Source: Bacteroidales bacterium
GTDB lineage: Bacteria > Bacteroidota > Bacteroidia > Bacteroidales > ML635J-15
Direction of reading: 5' to 3'
NCBI GenBank assembly: GCA_031275085.1
Contig: JAISPG010000041.1
Coordinates: 146,620 to 210,619 of the forward strand
Length of the DNA stretch: 64,000 nt
Shown here: positions 49,318 to 60,500 of the stretch, piece by piece
How the letters are laid out: every line of letters begins with the position of its first letter
Numbering within the stretch: position 1 is the first letter of the stretch
Translations under genes and position numbers: made by a program
Notes under the pieces: model-generated
What the model was told of the DNA's origin: nothing
What the model saw: only the letters and a program-made list of their open reading frames with translations
The model's database searches: none

Positions 49318-51423
49318 TTAAAAAACAAATTTTCTGTTATTTATTAATTCTTCTTGTACATCTGAAGGAACTTTTTCATAATGTGAAAATTCCATACTAA
49401 AAGATGCTCTGCCTGAACTTATAGTCCTTAATGCCGTAACGTATCCGAATTGTTCTGCTAAAGGTACTTTTGCCTTCAATATTGTAAGAAATCCCTGAGA
49501 ATCCATTCCTTCTATTGTAGCTCTGCGACGGTTCAGGTCTGCACTAATATCTCCAAGATATTCTTCCGGAGTAACAATTTCGAGTTTCATAATTGGCTCC
49601 AGAAGGACTGTTTTTAATTTTTTTGATGCTTCATTGAAGCAAATACCTGCTGCAATACGGAAAGAAAGTTCGTCACTATCTACTGTATGATAAGAACCAT
49701 CCAATAATTCAACTTTCATGTTATAAACCGGAAATCCTAACAAGGGTCCGTTCATTATTGCTTCTTTAAATCCTTTTTCTATTGCCGGGATATATTCTTT
49801 CGGAATTTTTCCGCCGGTAATTTTATTTTCAAATATTAATCCGTTAATTTCTTTTTTTCCTGCAGTGCCGATATTAACCAGAATTTCGGCAAATTTTCCT
49901 TTTCCTCCGGTCTGCTTTTTGAATACAACGTGATGTTGAATTGTATCCAAAAATGCTTCTTTATAATTAACTTGTTGTTTACCCTGGTTTATTTTCATTC
50001 CGAATTCCCGTACCAGCCTGTCAACAATAATTTCAAGGTGAAGTTCTCCCATTCCGCTGATCAAAGTTTGTCCTGATGTTTCGTCATACCTGATAGAGAA
50101 AGTAGGGTCTTCTTCTGCAAGTTTATCTAATGCCTGTCCTAATTTTTCAATATCAGCCTGATATTGTGCTTCAACAGCAATAGATATTACCGGTTCCGGA
50201 AATTGCATACTATCCAAAATAATTGGCTTATTTTCATCACACAATGTATCTCCGGTAACTATATCTTTTAATCCGACAATTGTGCAAATATCACCTGCTT
50301 CTACAGTTTCGATCTGTGTTTGTTTATTGGAGTGCATATGGAAAATCCTTGTCACTCTTTCTTTTTTTCCCGTACGCACATTATACAACATTTGCCCTGT
50401 TTTGATAGAACCGCTGTATATCCTGATATAAGCTAATTTTCCGACAAACGAATTAGCAACAATTTTAAAACACATTGCTGCCAACGGACCGTCCGGATCC
50501 GGACTTCTGTATATTATTTCATCTGTTTTCGGGTTTATTCCACTGATTGCTCCTACATCAACCGGAGACGGAAGGTAATCACAAACAGCATCCAATAACA
50601 TCTGTATTCCTTTATTTTTAAATGCCGAACCGCATAAAACAGGAACAGATTTATTTTCCAGAACAGATTTTCTCAATAATTTTTTAAATTCTTCAACCGA
50701 TATTTTACTCCGGTCTTCCAGAAATTGCTCCAACATTTGGTCATCGTTTTCGACAACTGTTTCGATAAGTTTTTCACGATACTGAAAAACTTCATCCAGC
50801 ATTTCTTCAGGAATATCTGTTTCTGTAAAATTTACACCTAAGGAATCATCTTCGTCATTCCAGATATAGGCTTTTTGTTCAACAAGATCAACAACTCCAC
50901 GGAAATTATCTTCTTCTCCGATTGGCAATTGTATGACAAGCGGATGTGCTCCCAACTTCTCCTCCATTTGTTGAATAACTGCATGGAAATCAGCTCCTGA
51001 TCTATCCATTTTATTAACAAAAGCCAATCTTGGAACTTTATATCTGTCAGCCTGACGCCAAACTGTTTCGCTCTGTGGTTGAACACATCCAACAGCACAA
51101 AAAACGGCAACCGCTCCGTCAAGAATTCTTAAAGAGCGTTCGACTTCTACAGTAAAATCAACATGCCCGGGAGTATCAATAATATTAATTTTATATTTAT
51201 TATTATTTGAGTTCCAGAATGTTGTCGTTGCGGCAGAAGTAATCGTTATTCCCCGTTCTTGTTCCTGAGGCATCCAATCCATTGTGGCTGTTCCCTCATG
51301 AACTTCTCCAATCTTGTAACTCATACCGGTATAATATAATATACGCTCCGTAGTCGTGGTTTTACCCGCGTCTATATGAGCCATTATGCCTATATTTCTA
51401 GTATTTACAAGATCGTTATTCAT
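49318..51423 (-). CDS. fusA: Elongation factor G
   Basis: The 701-aa GTPase drives translocation. The G domain shows [19 protein letters not shown] (P loop), [10 protein letters not shown] (switch I), IDTPGHVDF and [10 protein letters not shown]. Domain II, then IV ([20 protein letters not shown]) and V ([20 protein letters not shown]) follow at normal length. Position between rpsG and rpsJ marks it as the main EF-G. The usual neighbour tuf is absent. Confidence 0.98.
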   Translation of the reverse strand: MNNDLVNTRNIGIMAHIDAGKTTTTERILYYTGMSYKIGEVHEGTATMDWMPQEQERGITITSAATTTFWNSNNNKYKINIIDTPGHVDFTVEVERSLRILDGAVAVFCAVGCVQPQSETVWRQADRYKVPRLAFVNKMDRSGADFHAVIQQMEEKLGAHPLVIQLPIGEEDNFRGVVDLVEQKAYIWNDEDDSLGVNFTETDIPEEMLDEVFQYREKLIETVVENDDQMLEQFLEDRSKISVEEFKKLLRKSVLENKSVPVLCGSAFKNKGIQMLLDAVCDYLPSPVDVGAISGINPKTDEIIYRSPDPDGPLAAMCFKIVANSFVGKLAYIRIYSGSIKTGQMLYNVRTGKKERVTRIFHMHSNKQTQIETVEAGDICTIVGLKDIVTGDTLCDENKPIILDSMQFPEPVISIAVEAQYQADIEKLGQALDKLAEEDPTFSIRYDETSGQTLISGMGELHLEIIVDRLVREFGMKINQGKQQVNYKEAFLDTIQHHVVFKKQTGGKGKFAEILVNIGTAGKKEINGLIFENKITGGKIPKEYIPAIEKGFKEAIMNGPLLGFPVYNMKVELLDGSYHTVDSDELSFRIAAGICFNEASKKLKTVLLEPIMKLEIVTPEEYLGDISADLNRRRATIEGMDSQGFLTILKAKVPLAEQFGYVTALRTISSGRASFSMEFSHYEKVPSDVQEELINNRKFVF

Positions 51424-51431
51424 GGTTTTAT

Positions 51432-51908
51432 TTAAACTCTAAAGTGTGCAAACGCTTTGTTTGCTTCTGCCATTCTGTGAGTATCTTCTTTTTTCTTGAA
51501 TGCGCCACCTTCAGAGTTATAAGCTGAAATAATTTCAGCAGCCAGTTTTTCAGCCATAGAATGTCCGCTACGTTTACGGGCATAAGATATCAGCCATTTG
51601 TGGCTTACTGAAATTTTTCTGTCTGCTCTTATTTCGGTAGGAACCTGAAATGTTGCTCCACCAATTCTACGACTTTTTACCTCAACAGCCGGAGTAATAT
51701 TATCCAAAGCTTTTCTCCATACATCAAGAGGAGCTTCTTCTGAATCTTTCATTTTCTTTTCGACTATATCAAGGCATTCATAAAAAATCTTAAATGAAGT
51801 AGATTTCTTACCATCCCACATCATATCGTTAACAAATCTAGTTACTCTTGGATCGCTAAATTTCGGGTCCGGTAAGATTTCCCTCTTTTTTGGTTTCGAT
51901 TTTCTCAT
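51432..51908 (-). CDS. rpsG: 30S ribosomal protein S7
   Basis: The 158-aa protein has [40 protein letters not shown] and the C-terminal helices; it initiates assembly of the 3' major domain of 16S rRNA. 8 bp before fusA. Confidence 0.98.
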   Translation of the reverse strand: MRKSKPKKREILPDPKFSDPRVTRFVNDMMWDGKKSTSFKIFYECLDIVEKKMKDSEEAPLDVWRKALDNITPAVEVKSRRIGGATFQVPTEIRADRKISVSHKWLISYARKRSGHSMAEKLAAEIISAYNSEGGAFKKKEDTHRMAEANKAFAHFRV

Positions 51909-51931
51909 TTTATTTTTTCTTTACTTTCTGA

Positions 51932-52312
51932 TTATTTTTTTTGTTTTGGTCTCTTAGTCCCGTATTTAGAACGTCTTTGTGTACGTCCGTCAACACCGGC
52001 AGTATCCAAAGCTCCTCTGACAATGTGATATCTAACACCAGGTAAATCTTTTACCCTGCCACCACGTACCAACACCAAAGAGTGTTCCTGTAAATTATGG
52101 CCTTCACCGGGTATATAAGCATTTACTTCTTTACCGTTTGTTAATTTTACCCTTGCCACTTTACGCATTGCAGAATTAGGTTTTTTAGGTGTTGTTGTAT
52201 ATACCCTTGTGCAAACCCCTCTGCGCTGAGGACATGAGTCTAATGCCGGTGATTTACTTTTGTCAATAGTCACCAGCCTACCTTTTCTTACTAACTGTTG
52301 TATTGTTGGCAT
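51932..52312 (-). CDS. rpsL: 30S ribosomal protein S12
   Basis: The 126-aa protein is first in the block. It has [20 protein letters not shown] and [11 protein letters not shown], and the [20 protein letters not shown] loop. The lysines corresponding to the classic streptomycin-resistance positions (in KKPN and RVKDLP) are the wild-type residues, so streptomycin sensitivity at this target is expected. Confidence 0.98.
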   Translation of the reverse strand: MPTIQQLVRKGRLVTIDKSKSPALDSCPQRRGVCTRVYTTTPKKPNSAMRKVARVKLTNGKEVNAYIPGEGHNLQEHSLVLVRGGRVKDLPGVRYHIVRGALDTAGVDGRTQRRSKYGTKRPKQKK

Positions 52313-52362
52313 AAAACCTTTTAAATTTTATTTTTATTAATAATTTTACATTTTTCGGACTG

Positions 52363-52392
52363 CAAAGATAGATTTTTTTTTTTATTAACAAT
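52363..52392 (-). promoter_or_regulatory. Main promoter of the str-S10-spc-alpha block
   Basis: On the minus strand ATTG (52392-52389) and TATCTTTG (52370-52363, exact TAnnTTTG) are 18 bp apart. A start site near 52356 would give a leader of about 44 bases before rpsL. This is the clearest promoter upstream of the 33-gene block. Confidence 0.75.
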
Positions 52393-52677
52393 ATATGTTT
52401 TAAATTTTTTTTCTTTTTTTTAATTTTCTCATTTTTAACCTGTTAATTAATATTGTTAATTCCTTCATAAAATTTAATAAAATCCGACTGTATTTTTGTA
52501 AGTTTTTAATCTATAGAAACATAAATTTGTGTGCAGTTTTTAAGGCTTATAAACCCAACAAACAATTAATTATTTATTTTATTTCACATAGCTATTACAA
52601 TACATATTGATTTTTTTATATCAATAATAATCATATTTTAATTAATAGATTTTTGTTGCTTCATATATCTTATGTTA
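52393..52677. other. AT-rich intergenic region, no gene seen
   Basis: The 285 bp upstream of the ribosomal promoter are extremely AT-rich, with A-tracts that may act as UP-like or curved DNA. I see no ORF, tRNA or palindrome of note. Confidence 0.5.
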
Positions 52678-53697
52678 CTACATATTTTTATTTAAACTGC
52701 TAATAAAATCCTTAATGTCATCTTCCGTTGTATCCCACGAACAAACTAATCTGACTTCATTTTTTCCTTCATCCCATATGTAAAAAAAATAATCTTTCAG
52801 CATATTATTAATTAATTTACGTGGCATTTTGAAAAAAACGGCATTAGCTTCAACTTTTTGTGTTATTTTAATTTCAGGAATATTTTTAAGATATTCTGCC
52901 AGAAGTAAAGCCATTTTATTTGCATGTGTTGCATTTTGAAGCCATAAATTATTATTAAAATATGCTGAATATTGTGCAGATTGAAATCTCATTTTTGAAT
53001 AAAGTTGAGCAGATTGTTTCCTTATATATTTCAGATTTTCTGATAATTCCTTTTTGAATGATATGACTGCTTCTCCCATCAACATGCCATTTTTAGTTCC
53101 CCCCAAACTTAATATGTCTACACCACAATCACGTGTAAGTTCTTTCATATCTTTTCCCGTAAAAGCACAAGCATTTGCCAGTCTTGCCCCATCCATATGT
53201 ACATACATATTATATTCGTGCGCCAGCTCACAAATATTCCTGATCTCATTTGTTGTATATACAGTTCCTAATTCTGTAGATTGTGATATATATATTAGTT
53301 TTGGCTGCGAATGGTGCTGATCATCAAATCCATGTAATTTTGTTAAAATTGATTTTGGAGTAAGTTTACCGTCTTTTGTCGATATTTCTTTTATCATACA
53401 ATTTGTAAATTTTACGGGAGCTCCACATTCATCAACATTAATATGGCCTGTTTCTGCGGTAATTATACTATGAAACGGTTGTAAAGCAGCCTGAAGAGCA
53501 ATGATATTAGCTCCTGTTCCGTTAAAAACATAATATGGAGTGATATCTTCACCAAAAATACTCTTCAAAATATCATCGGCCCTCTTTGTATATTTATCTT
53601 CTCCGTAAGAAACCGCATGACCAGAATTTGCTTCCAATACTGCATTCATCACCTCTGGATGTACTCCTGAATTATTATCACTTGCAAAACTTTTCAT
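52678..53697 (-). CDS. Low-specificity threonine aldolase (PLP fold type I)
   Basis: From MKSFASDNNSGVHPEVM (start 53697) the protein has 339 aa. It carries the PLP-binding Lys region DILSLGGTKNGMLMGEAV, the upstream HMDGARLANACAFTGKD and the YVFNGTGANIIALQAALQPF segment. It cleaves L-threonine or L-allo-threonine to glycine and acetaldehyde. A longer in-frame start at 53736 gives an atypical 13-residue extension and is not preferred. Monocistronic. Confidence 0.93.
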   Translation of the reverse strand: MKSFASDNNSGVHPEVMNAVLEANSGHAVSYGEDKYTKRADDILKSIFGEDITPYYVFNGTGANIIALQAALQPFHSIITAETGHINVDECGAPVKFTNCMIKEISTKDGKLTPKSILTKLHGFDDQHHSQPKLIYISQSTELGTVYTTNEIRNICELAHEYNMYVHMDGARLANACAFTGKDMKELTRDCGVDILSLGGTKNGMLMGEAVISFKKELSENLKYIRKQSAQLYSKMRFQSAQYSAYFNNNLWLQNATHANKMALLLAEYLKNIPEIKITQKVEANAVFFKMPRKLINNMLKDYFFYIWDEGKNEVRLVCSWDTTEDDIKDFISSLNKNM

Positions 53698-53882
53698 ATA
53701 TAACAATTTATCTGAACACAAATATATCAATATCAATTTGTATTTATAAAAAAATTAATTTGTATCTTTTGGAAATATTTTTTATCTTTGATTTGAAAAG
53801 TATGTGTATGATATCTACTTAATAGTTATATGTAGGTATAAATATGTTTATAAAATTATAGGTTTTTAGTTTTTAGTTGACG

Positions 53883-53918
53883 AGTATCCCGGATTTCATG
53901 TATGAAGTCCGGGATACT
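53883..53918. terminator. Hairpin AGTATCCCGGA/TCCGGGATACT
   Basis: Perfect 11-bp arms (53883-53893 and 53908-53918) with a 14-base loop, followed on the plus side by a short T run. There is no plus-strand gene upstream, so it may be a remnant, or serve the minus-strand gene ending at 54182. Confidence 0.4.
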
Positions 53919-54015
53919 ATTTTGAAGTAAAAGACAAATTTCAAATAATAAATCACAAATAAATTATCAATGTTTCAAATCTCAAACAGAGACAAACGGT
54001 TATGAGGTTTGTTAT

Positions 54016-54074
54016 TTACTTGCTGCGCTGCGTGAGATCGCTACCGCTAAGTTACTTGCTGCGCTGCGTGAAAT
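54016..54074. repeat. Two copies of a TTACTTGCTGCGCTGCGTGA repeat
   Basis: The unit TTACTTGCTGCGCTGCGTGA occurs at about 54016 and 54052, 36 bp apart, in the 484-bp gap upstream of the aldolase. Next to it is CAGTTCGACTTCGCTCACTG, a fragment commonly dispersed in Bacteroidota. No ORF was seen in this gap. Confidence 0.5.
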
Positions 54075-54181
54075 TGCCCGTTTCGGCAGTTCGACTTCGC
54101 TCACTGAACGAAATACTCAACGGCCGCAGCTAGGTTGTCTTTTGTTAATTGGATTTTATATATGGATTTTATATACAATAT

Positions 54182-54505
54182 TCATGAAGAAAAATCAGCA
54201 TTATTTTTTCTAAAAGATTTTTTATGATGCGATACACACAAAATAATTGATATGGCTGGTATAATTATTCCAAAAATAATAACAGATAAATTTAAGCAAG
54301 ATAATTTTAATCCCAGAATTTCATTTTTTAAACGATGAACTTCTTTAAAATTGAAAAGAAATTTTTCATATGTTTTACACTTTTTAATATTATCTTCATG
54401 GTAAAATTCTTCAAAAACAGGAGAAACAAGCTTATCAGCCTCATACTGTCCATATACAGGAAGCAACACTCCCATAATAATTAATGAGGATAAAAAATGT
54501 TTCAT
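54182..54505 (-). CDS. Small secreted/membrane protein of unknown function
   Basis: The 107-aa product has a signal-like N-terminus (MKHFLSSLIIMGVLLPVYGQ) and a second hydrophobic segment near the C-terminus (LSVIIFGIIIPAISIILCV), followed by a basic tail. The order N-out helix, short charged domain, helix suggests a small bitopic membrane protein. No family recognised. It lies alone and convergent to nothing. Confidence 0.5.
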   Translation of the reverse strand: MKHFLSSLIIMGVLLPVYGQYEADKLVSPVFEEFYHEDNIKKCKTYEKFLFNFKEVHRLKNEILGLKLSCLNLSVIIFGIIIPAISIILCVSHHKKSFRKNNADFSS

Positions 54506-54656
54506 AGTTAGTTTATTTGTTTCTTGTATAAATATAAGAAAAATTTCAATTGTATGAACGAAATTTCCAAAAAAAATTTATTTTTTTCATAATTTAGAAT
54601 CATTTTAATTAAATAAAATATAGCGAATTAAGAAATGAATATTCAGATTAAAATTA

Positions 54657-54664
54657 TATATTTG
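54657..54664 (+). promoter_or_regulatory. -7 box for the VWA-protein gene
   Basis: TATATTTG matches TAnnTTTG exactly and lies 57 bp before the ATG at 54722. A matching -33 box was not found. Confidence 0.45.
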
Positions 54665-54721
54665 TTTAGCCTGCGTGGAATTTTAAAATAAAATGCATCA
54701 ATTTAGAAAAACGAAAAAGTT

Positions 54722-56596
54722 ATGAAAAGCAAGATTTTATTTACAGCCATTTTTTTGATAATTACGATATTATCTGTTAATTGTCAAAGTTCAATTTCAG
54801 GAATTATAAAAGATGATGTTACCGGAGAACCTGTTCCGTTTGTGAATGTAACTCTAAATAAGGATAATAATATAATTACAGGTGCATACAGTGATTTTAA
54901 CGGATATTATGAAATAAAACCAGTTACTCCGGGAATTTATGATGTAGTGTTCAGTTATATTGGGTATAATACAGTTCATTATAACAAATATATAGTCGAA
55001 GATAATCAAAACTATACTATTAATGTAAACCTGAGTAATTCAGAAAAAATATTATCAAATGTCGAAGTTGCCGGTTATTCCGTTGCAAAAATGCCTAAAA
55101 ACCGGGCAAGAAAAGGGAAATACCGTTCTCTTAATTATGCTACCGGCATAGATCTTTCTAATTATAATACAGAAGCCTACGACTATATAAACGAAAACAA
55201 GTTTAAAAATGTATTTGACGAACCTTTATCAACCTTCTCAATAGACGTTGACAGAGCTTCTTATTCCAATGTGCGAAGATTTCTGAACAGATCTGCTATG
55301 CCTAATATTGATGCTGTTAGAATAGAAGAAATGATAAATTACTTTGATTATAACTACGAACAACCTGCAGAAGAACATCCTTTCAATACTTATCTCGAGT
55401 TAGGAGAATGTCCGTGGAACCCGGCTAATAAGCTTTTACTTATTGGTATTCAAGGTAAATCATTTGATGAAAATAATATTCCACCAAGCAATCTTGTATT
55501 TTTAATTGATGTTTCCGGGTCAATGTATTCGCAAGAGAAATTACCTCTTCTCAAATCTTCCCTAAATATACTTATTGATAAACTCAGACCACAGGACAAA
55601 GTGTCAATAGTAGTATATGCTGGTTCGGCAGGTTGTGTATTACCTTCGACATCCGGCAATAACAAAGAAAAAATCCGTAAAGCTATTAACAAGCTAGAAG
55701 CCGGAGGGTCTACTGCCGGTGAAGCAGGAATTAAGCTTGCTTATAAAATAGCCGTAGAAAACTATATAAAAGATGGTAACAATAGGGTTATACTGGCAAC
55801 CGACGGAGATTTCAACGTAGGACCAAGCAGTAATTCGGAACTGGAACGCCTGATCGAGAAAAACAGAGATAAAGGTGTTTATTTAACAATTTTAGGTTTC
55901 GGAATGGGAAATTATAAAGATGCAACAATGGAAAATTTATCAAATAAAGGTAATGGAAACTATGCTTATGTTGATAATATAAATGAAGCAAATAAAATTT
56001 TTGGTCATGAACTTTGGGGAACATTATATACGATTGCTGATGACGTAAAAATTCAAATAGAATTTAATCCGTCTAAAGTAAAGGAATACCGTTTGATAGG
56101 CTATGAAAACAGATTAATGAATAAAGAAGATTTCAACAATGATACTAAAGATGCCGGAGAAGTAGGAAGCGGACATTCTGTTACAGTATTATACGAAATA
56201 GTATCTGCAAATGGTAAATATGAAAGAGGAAATACCGATCCATTAAATTACCAGACAACCAACATAGTGGAAAGCGAAGATATTATGACTCTTAAAATAC
56301 GTTATAAAAATCCCGGTGAAAATAATAGTAATCTTATCGAAAATAAGATTACTGATGATGATGTAAATGTTAAAGAAAATTCCGATAATTTTATCTTTGC
56401 TGCTGCTATAGCCGAATTTGGAATGCTTTTACGTGATTCGGAGCATAAAGGTATCTCCAACTATGACCATGTTGTTGCAATGGCAAAAAAAGCAAAAGGA
56501 GAAGACAAATTCGACTACAGATCAGAGTTCATAAGTCTTGTTAAAAAAGCAAAAATTTTATCTGAACATGGTTCAACATACAACAATAATAAATAA
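54722..56596 (+). CDS. VWA-domain surface protein with DUF3520 (YfbK-like)
   Basis: The 624-aa exported protein has a signal peptide (MKSKILFTAIFLIITILSVN), a CarboxypepD_reg-like domain (about 24-105, FVNVTLNK, SYIGYN), the vWF-A N-terminal segment (FSIDVDRASYSNVRRFL, NIDAVRIEEMINYFDYNY), a VWA domain with a complete MIDAS start (LIDVSGSM) and the TDGDFN loop, and a C-terminal DUF3520-type part. It therefore binds a divalent metal and probably a protein ligand at the surface. The role of the YfbK-like family is unknown. Monocistronic with its own promoter. Confidence 0.88.
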   Translation: MKSKILFTAIFLIITILSVNCQSSISGIIKDDVTGEPVPFVNVTLNKDNNIITGAYSDFNGYYEIKPVTPGIYDVVFSYIGYNTVHYNKYIVEDNQNYTINVNLSNSEKILSNVEVAGYSVAKMPKNRARKGKYRSLNYATGIDLSNYNTEAYDYINENKFKNVFDEPLSTFSIDVDRASYSNVRRFLNRSAMPNIDAVRIEEMINYFDYNYEQPAEEHPFNTYLELGECPWNPANKLLLIGIQGKSFDENNIPPSNLVFLIDVSGSMYSQEKLPLLKSSLNILIDKLRPQDKVSIVVYAGSAGCVLPSTSGNNKEKIRKAINKLEAGGSTAGEAGIKLAYKIAVENYIKDGNNRVILATDGDFNVGPSSNSELERLIEKNRDKGVYLTILGFGMGNYKDATMENLSNKGNGNYAYVDNINEANKIFGHELWGTLYTIADDVKIQIEFNPSKVKEYRLIGYENRLMNKEDFNNDTKDAGEVGSGHSVTVLYEIVSANGKYERGNTDPLNYQTTNIVESEDIMTLKIRYKNPGENNSNLIENKITDDDVNVKENSDNFIFAAAIAEFGMLLRDSEHKGISNYDHVVAMAKKAKGEDKFDYRSEFISLVKKAKILSEHGSTYNNNK

Positions 56597-57021
56597 AAAG
56601 AGTAAAAGTTTATCTTATTTAAAAAATAGATTTTAAATATAATTTTCTAAGTTTCCAAATCATATTAAATAGAATAAGTATTTAGATTTATAAATATATA
56701 ATAAATACTAAATACCAAAATTATAATATTAATTTAACGAAATGGTTTGCCAGAGTGTATAAGCTTAACAGTATTATAATTTATAGTTCTATTTCTAATC
56801 ACTACCACTGATATGGCTTGAAAGCCACAGTTAATTAAAATACCATATAGATTTATTTATTAAGTATTAAATAGTATTTTATTCCTTCTATTTATTTTCA
56901 TTTCAAGAATATGCCTTTAAATAATTTGGATACAAATCATATTATACTAGTATAGGCATGAGTTTCAATATTAGTGCTATGAGAAATTCAATATATTATA
57001 ATGCAATTTTATTATATTTTT
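56597..57021. other. AT-rich intergenic region, no gene seen
   Basis: About 425 bp between the VWA gene and the next promoter. It has only short hairpins (for example TGGCTTGAAAGCCA) and no ORF with convincing start or codon use. Confidence 0.5.
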
Positions 57022-57051
57022 TTTGCAATTAAAAAATATGTTGTATATTTG
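57022..57051 (+). promoter_or_regulatory. Strong Bacteroidota-type promoter upstream of the giant gene
   Basis: TTTG (57022-57025) and TATATTTG (57044-57051, exact TAnnTTTG) are separated by 18 bp. Transcription should start near 57059, about 520 bases upstream of the giant gene. Confidence 0.75.
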
Positions 57052-57058
57052 CACCCAT

Positions 57059-57472
57059 TAATTGTGCTGTGTTTTTGTATTTATAAAGGGTTATGCAAGA
57101 AAAAGTAATATTAACTTATTTTTTCGACGTGTCTATAAATTCTATTGTTCCGGTTCGGAATATGTTGAGTTCACTAGCACGTCCTGATTTTCGCAATATA
57201 AGAAAATGGATATTCAGATTACTGGATATGCTCAAGTGTATTACAATATTTGATAAGCGATTCCGCAAAAAAGATCATTGTAGTACTATAACTCCACATA
57301 AAAATTCTTCGGGATTTTTTACTCCATTTTATTTATACAATAAATCAAAACTATTTACAAAGAAATGCGATAACTATTTTAGATATCTGAATGAGAAATG
57401 TTCTCACTTCAAATCTCATAACTGTGTCATTTCACATAATACCCCCCTAAATAACAATGCTACGGCACTTTG
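57059..57472 (+). ncRNA. Long untranslated leader, possible attenuator or small RNA
   Basis: The interval between the promoter and the terminator is about 415 bases. It can form hairpins (TGAGAA/TTCTCA). Near its end the sequence CTACGG occurs twice; the upstream copy (about 57460) could compete for CCGTAG in the terminator arm, as in attenuation. The only ORF (57093-57518) runs through the terminator stem and looks non-coding. It is either a regulatory leader of the giant gene or an independent small RNA. Confidence 0.4.
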
Positions 57473-57514
57473 TGTATCTACGGACCATATCCGTAGATAC
57501 ATTTTTTATTTTTA
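57473..57514 (+). terminator. Strong rho-independent terminator before the giant gene
   Basis: TGTATCTACGGA (57473-57484) and TCCGTAGATACA (57490-57501) pair perfectly over 12 bp with a CCATA loop, followed by TTTTTTATTTTTATT. It stands between the promoter at 57022-57051 and the coding start. Confidence 0.85.
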
Positions 57515-57581
57515 TTAAAAAAACAATAATTCAAATATATATAAATGCAAAATGAATATTTTTTTTAAAAACAATATCGAT

Positions 57582-60500
57582 ATGAGAAAACGTTTATTAT
57601 TATTTAAAGTGACAAAATCTTGGAAATTATATGGATTTCTTAAAGTCATTTTTATGCGAAAGCTTTTATTAAGCTTTTTGTTACTATTTTTCTTTGGGAC
57701 AGGATTTTTATTCTCGCAGAATGTAACCATTACGCCAGGTAATAATCCGTCTGCAGTAGTGATAATGGGAGATTCCTTAACTTTCCCGTTCCAGTTATAT
57801 TCTGCAACAGCCCTATCCAATTGCGAACTGGAAGTAGAAGTTCCTGCCGGTTTCGAACTATTGGAGAGTACTCCTAATTTCAAACCAGGTAGTCTTTCTG
57901 CCGATAAATTAAAAGGGCGTATTTTGATTGCATCTTTACCGGCAAGTTCCGTTCAGAATTATACGGTCTACATAAAAGCTCTTTGTGATGCAGAAACTGC
58001 AACACCGACAGCAAGCAGAAAAATAATTTACCGGTTCTATGTTTCGTCAACGGCTATGTCGCCTATAACTACTAAACCAATAGAAAATGGGATTCAAAAC
58101 TTTTACAATCCGATTTTACATGTTACATATCCCGAATCCAAAGTGGTGCAGATGGGATCTACACAACAACGAACTTTTAAATTTATTCAAACCAGAGAGT
58201 TTTCTCATGTTGCAAATCTTAAAGTAGAGGCAAGTTGTAACCCTGCCGGATTTGAATTATCCAAAATTGAAGTCAGCCATAATGGTACATCCTGGACAGA
58301 ATTGACAGGTGTAATTAATTCTTCTGCTTCAGGTTATACCTACATAATATCAAAAGCAAATACTTTTACTGCTTTAGGATACAACGGGAATCATCTATCT
58401 TATGGAGATTCTTTATTTATACGTGAAACTGTAAAATTATTATCATGCGGAGAAGGAACTGTAACTTATAATTTTTATTCCGGCGATGGCGTTGATTTTT
58501 GTACCCCTTCTTTGGGAACAGATGCCGTAGTTTATTCAGAACCTCAATATACCTATACACCTGATATTTTTAATGACCAAGTGGTTTGGCCAGCAACTCC
58601 TACAACAGAGGGGCATTTTAGAGTTGGGATTAGGAATAATTCAGCGCAGGCAGAAGCTCAGATGTTTGATATATATGTCAATCATTATGGGGTTGGCGCA
58701 CTTAGATATAATAAAGCTTATCTTTGTAATGCTTCGGGAGTACCTGTTCCGGGACCCGGCGGAGCAACCGATACTATATTTCTTCAATTATCTGCACCAG
58801 GAACAAGTGCCACTTGCAGAGTGAATTTCCAAACATGTAATGATCCTGCTTACACAGCTTCTTACATAGCAGCCGGTTTATCCTGTTTGGATGGTGATGG
58901 TGTATATGATGACCTGGAAAAGGGGAAAACCGTTTATTATATTGTTAAAACAAGTTTTGTATTAGCAGCCACAAATTTTAATTGTGGACAACAATCTCTT
59001 TATAGTGGAGGTACAAGAAGAGGGGATCTTTATTATAAGACTTTTTGTAAGGATGCTTATCGTACTGTTACACGAGATTATGGTGCCGGTAGCTCTACAA
59101 ATATGTGGACAGGACGTATGAGTATTAACCGTATTGATGAAATTACGGTTACGCCAAGTCCTAATTTAGCATCAGGAGCAGAGGCTCAATTGAACTTTGA
59201 CCCACACTCTTCAGATAATAACTGTAGTAATGATATTACTTGCGGAGCAATTTCAGAAGCATTTTGGAGGCTTGCTACAGGAAATGGATTAACAAAAACC
59301 AGTGAAATGTGGCTTGTAACAGTATTGCCTGTAGGAATGCAATTTGTGCCTACACCAACTGCTCCAATAACAGCCTTGCATTACGGAGGGTCTCTTAATA
59401 CAACTACCAATGTATGGACAGGAGGTGTTGCGATAACAGCTGCCGATTACCAATATATCCCGGGAACAGCTGCTACCGGAGACACTTTACGAATTCATGT
59501 AACTTCTGCTTTAGCAATAGGTTTATTACAAAATCACATTCATATACCTGTAATGAATAATGGTGTAGCAGACGCTGCAAAACAAATGACTTTTTGGTTG
59601 GAGTATGATTATGGAACAACCGGAAATCCTGTAAAGGTAGGTTGTCCTACTGCTCAGGTTCCTTATACTCAGATTTTGCCTTGTGGGTCTATAGGCTTAA
59701 CCAGTTTTGAGCCGGAAAGACGCTCTTTTGGATATACAGATATAACTAAATCTCACAGAGTAACTGATGTAACCGAAGCAAAATCTCTCGGATTCAATCT
59801 TAAAGTTGCATCTCCTTATGATGATGTAACTATGGTAGGAGAAGCATTGGTAAATACTTCCATGTTCCTTGCCGGAAATGAAATTTGGGTAGATTTTTCT
59901 TATGCCTATTCGGCAAGAGTATTAAACGTATTGACTGGCAAACCTGATGCAGTAAATATCTATTATAATAGTGTTCCTACACCCATACAAATACCTGCTA
60001 CTGCTCTGCAGTTTTCAGTTACAGGAACCGGTACTGCCAGAACAGAAAGAATACGCGTAAATATTGCACCATACATGCAAGGTACTTTGCCTACATTAAA
60101 TACAAATGATGTACTTAGAATAGAATTAAATTTGCAGGGAACAACAAGTATGCCGGTGCAGAGTGTAACATTAGCACCCACTATGCAGATTTCTACAGTA
60201 ATAGGGGGCGTTTTGGAAGAATGTTCACCTTTAGTAGATGTTTTAACAGCATGGAACAGCGAATGGACAAATAGAACAGCTTCATCAGGAGGTCCGAGCG
60301 GAACGCCATTCCCACAACAATGGAATCATAACACTACAACAGCAGTAGATGCTGCTCAGTGGGGTATTTCCTGGAGTAATGGAGCACCTGCAAATTTATG
60401 GACAGGAGGCGAATATCGTCCTAACGGAGAAAATTTTACTCCAATTACCATAGAATACTCTTATCTTATGAAAATTCATAGTGTATTAAGAAGAGCTTCC

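Noticed and set aside
57093..57518. 141-codon plus-strand ORF in the leader of the giant gene
   Set aside because: It runs through a perfect terminator stem and its T run, is unlike any family I know, and has unusual His/Asn/Cys-rich composition; treated as leader.
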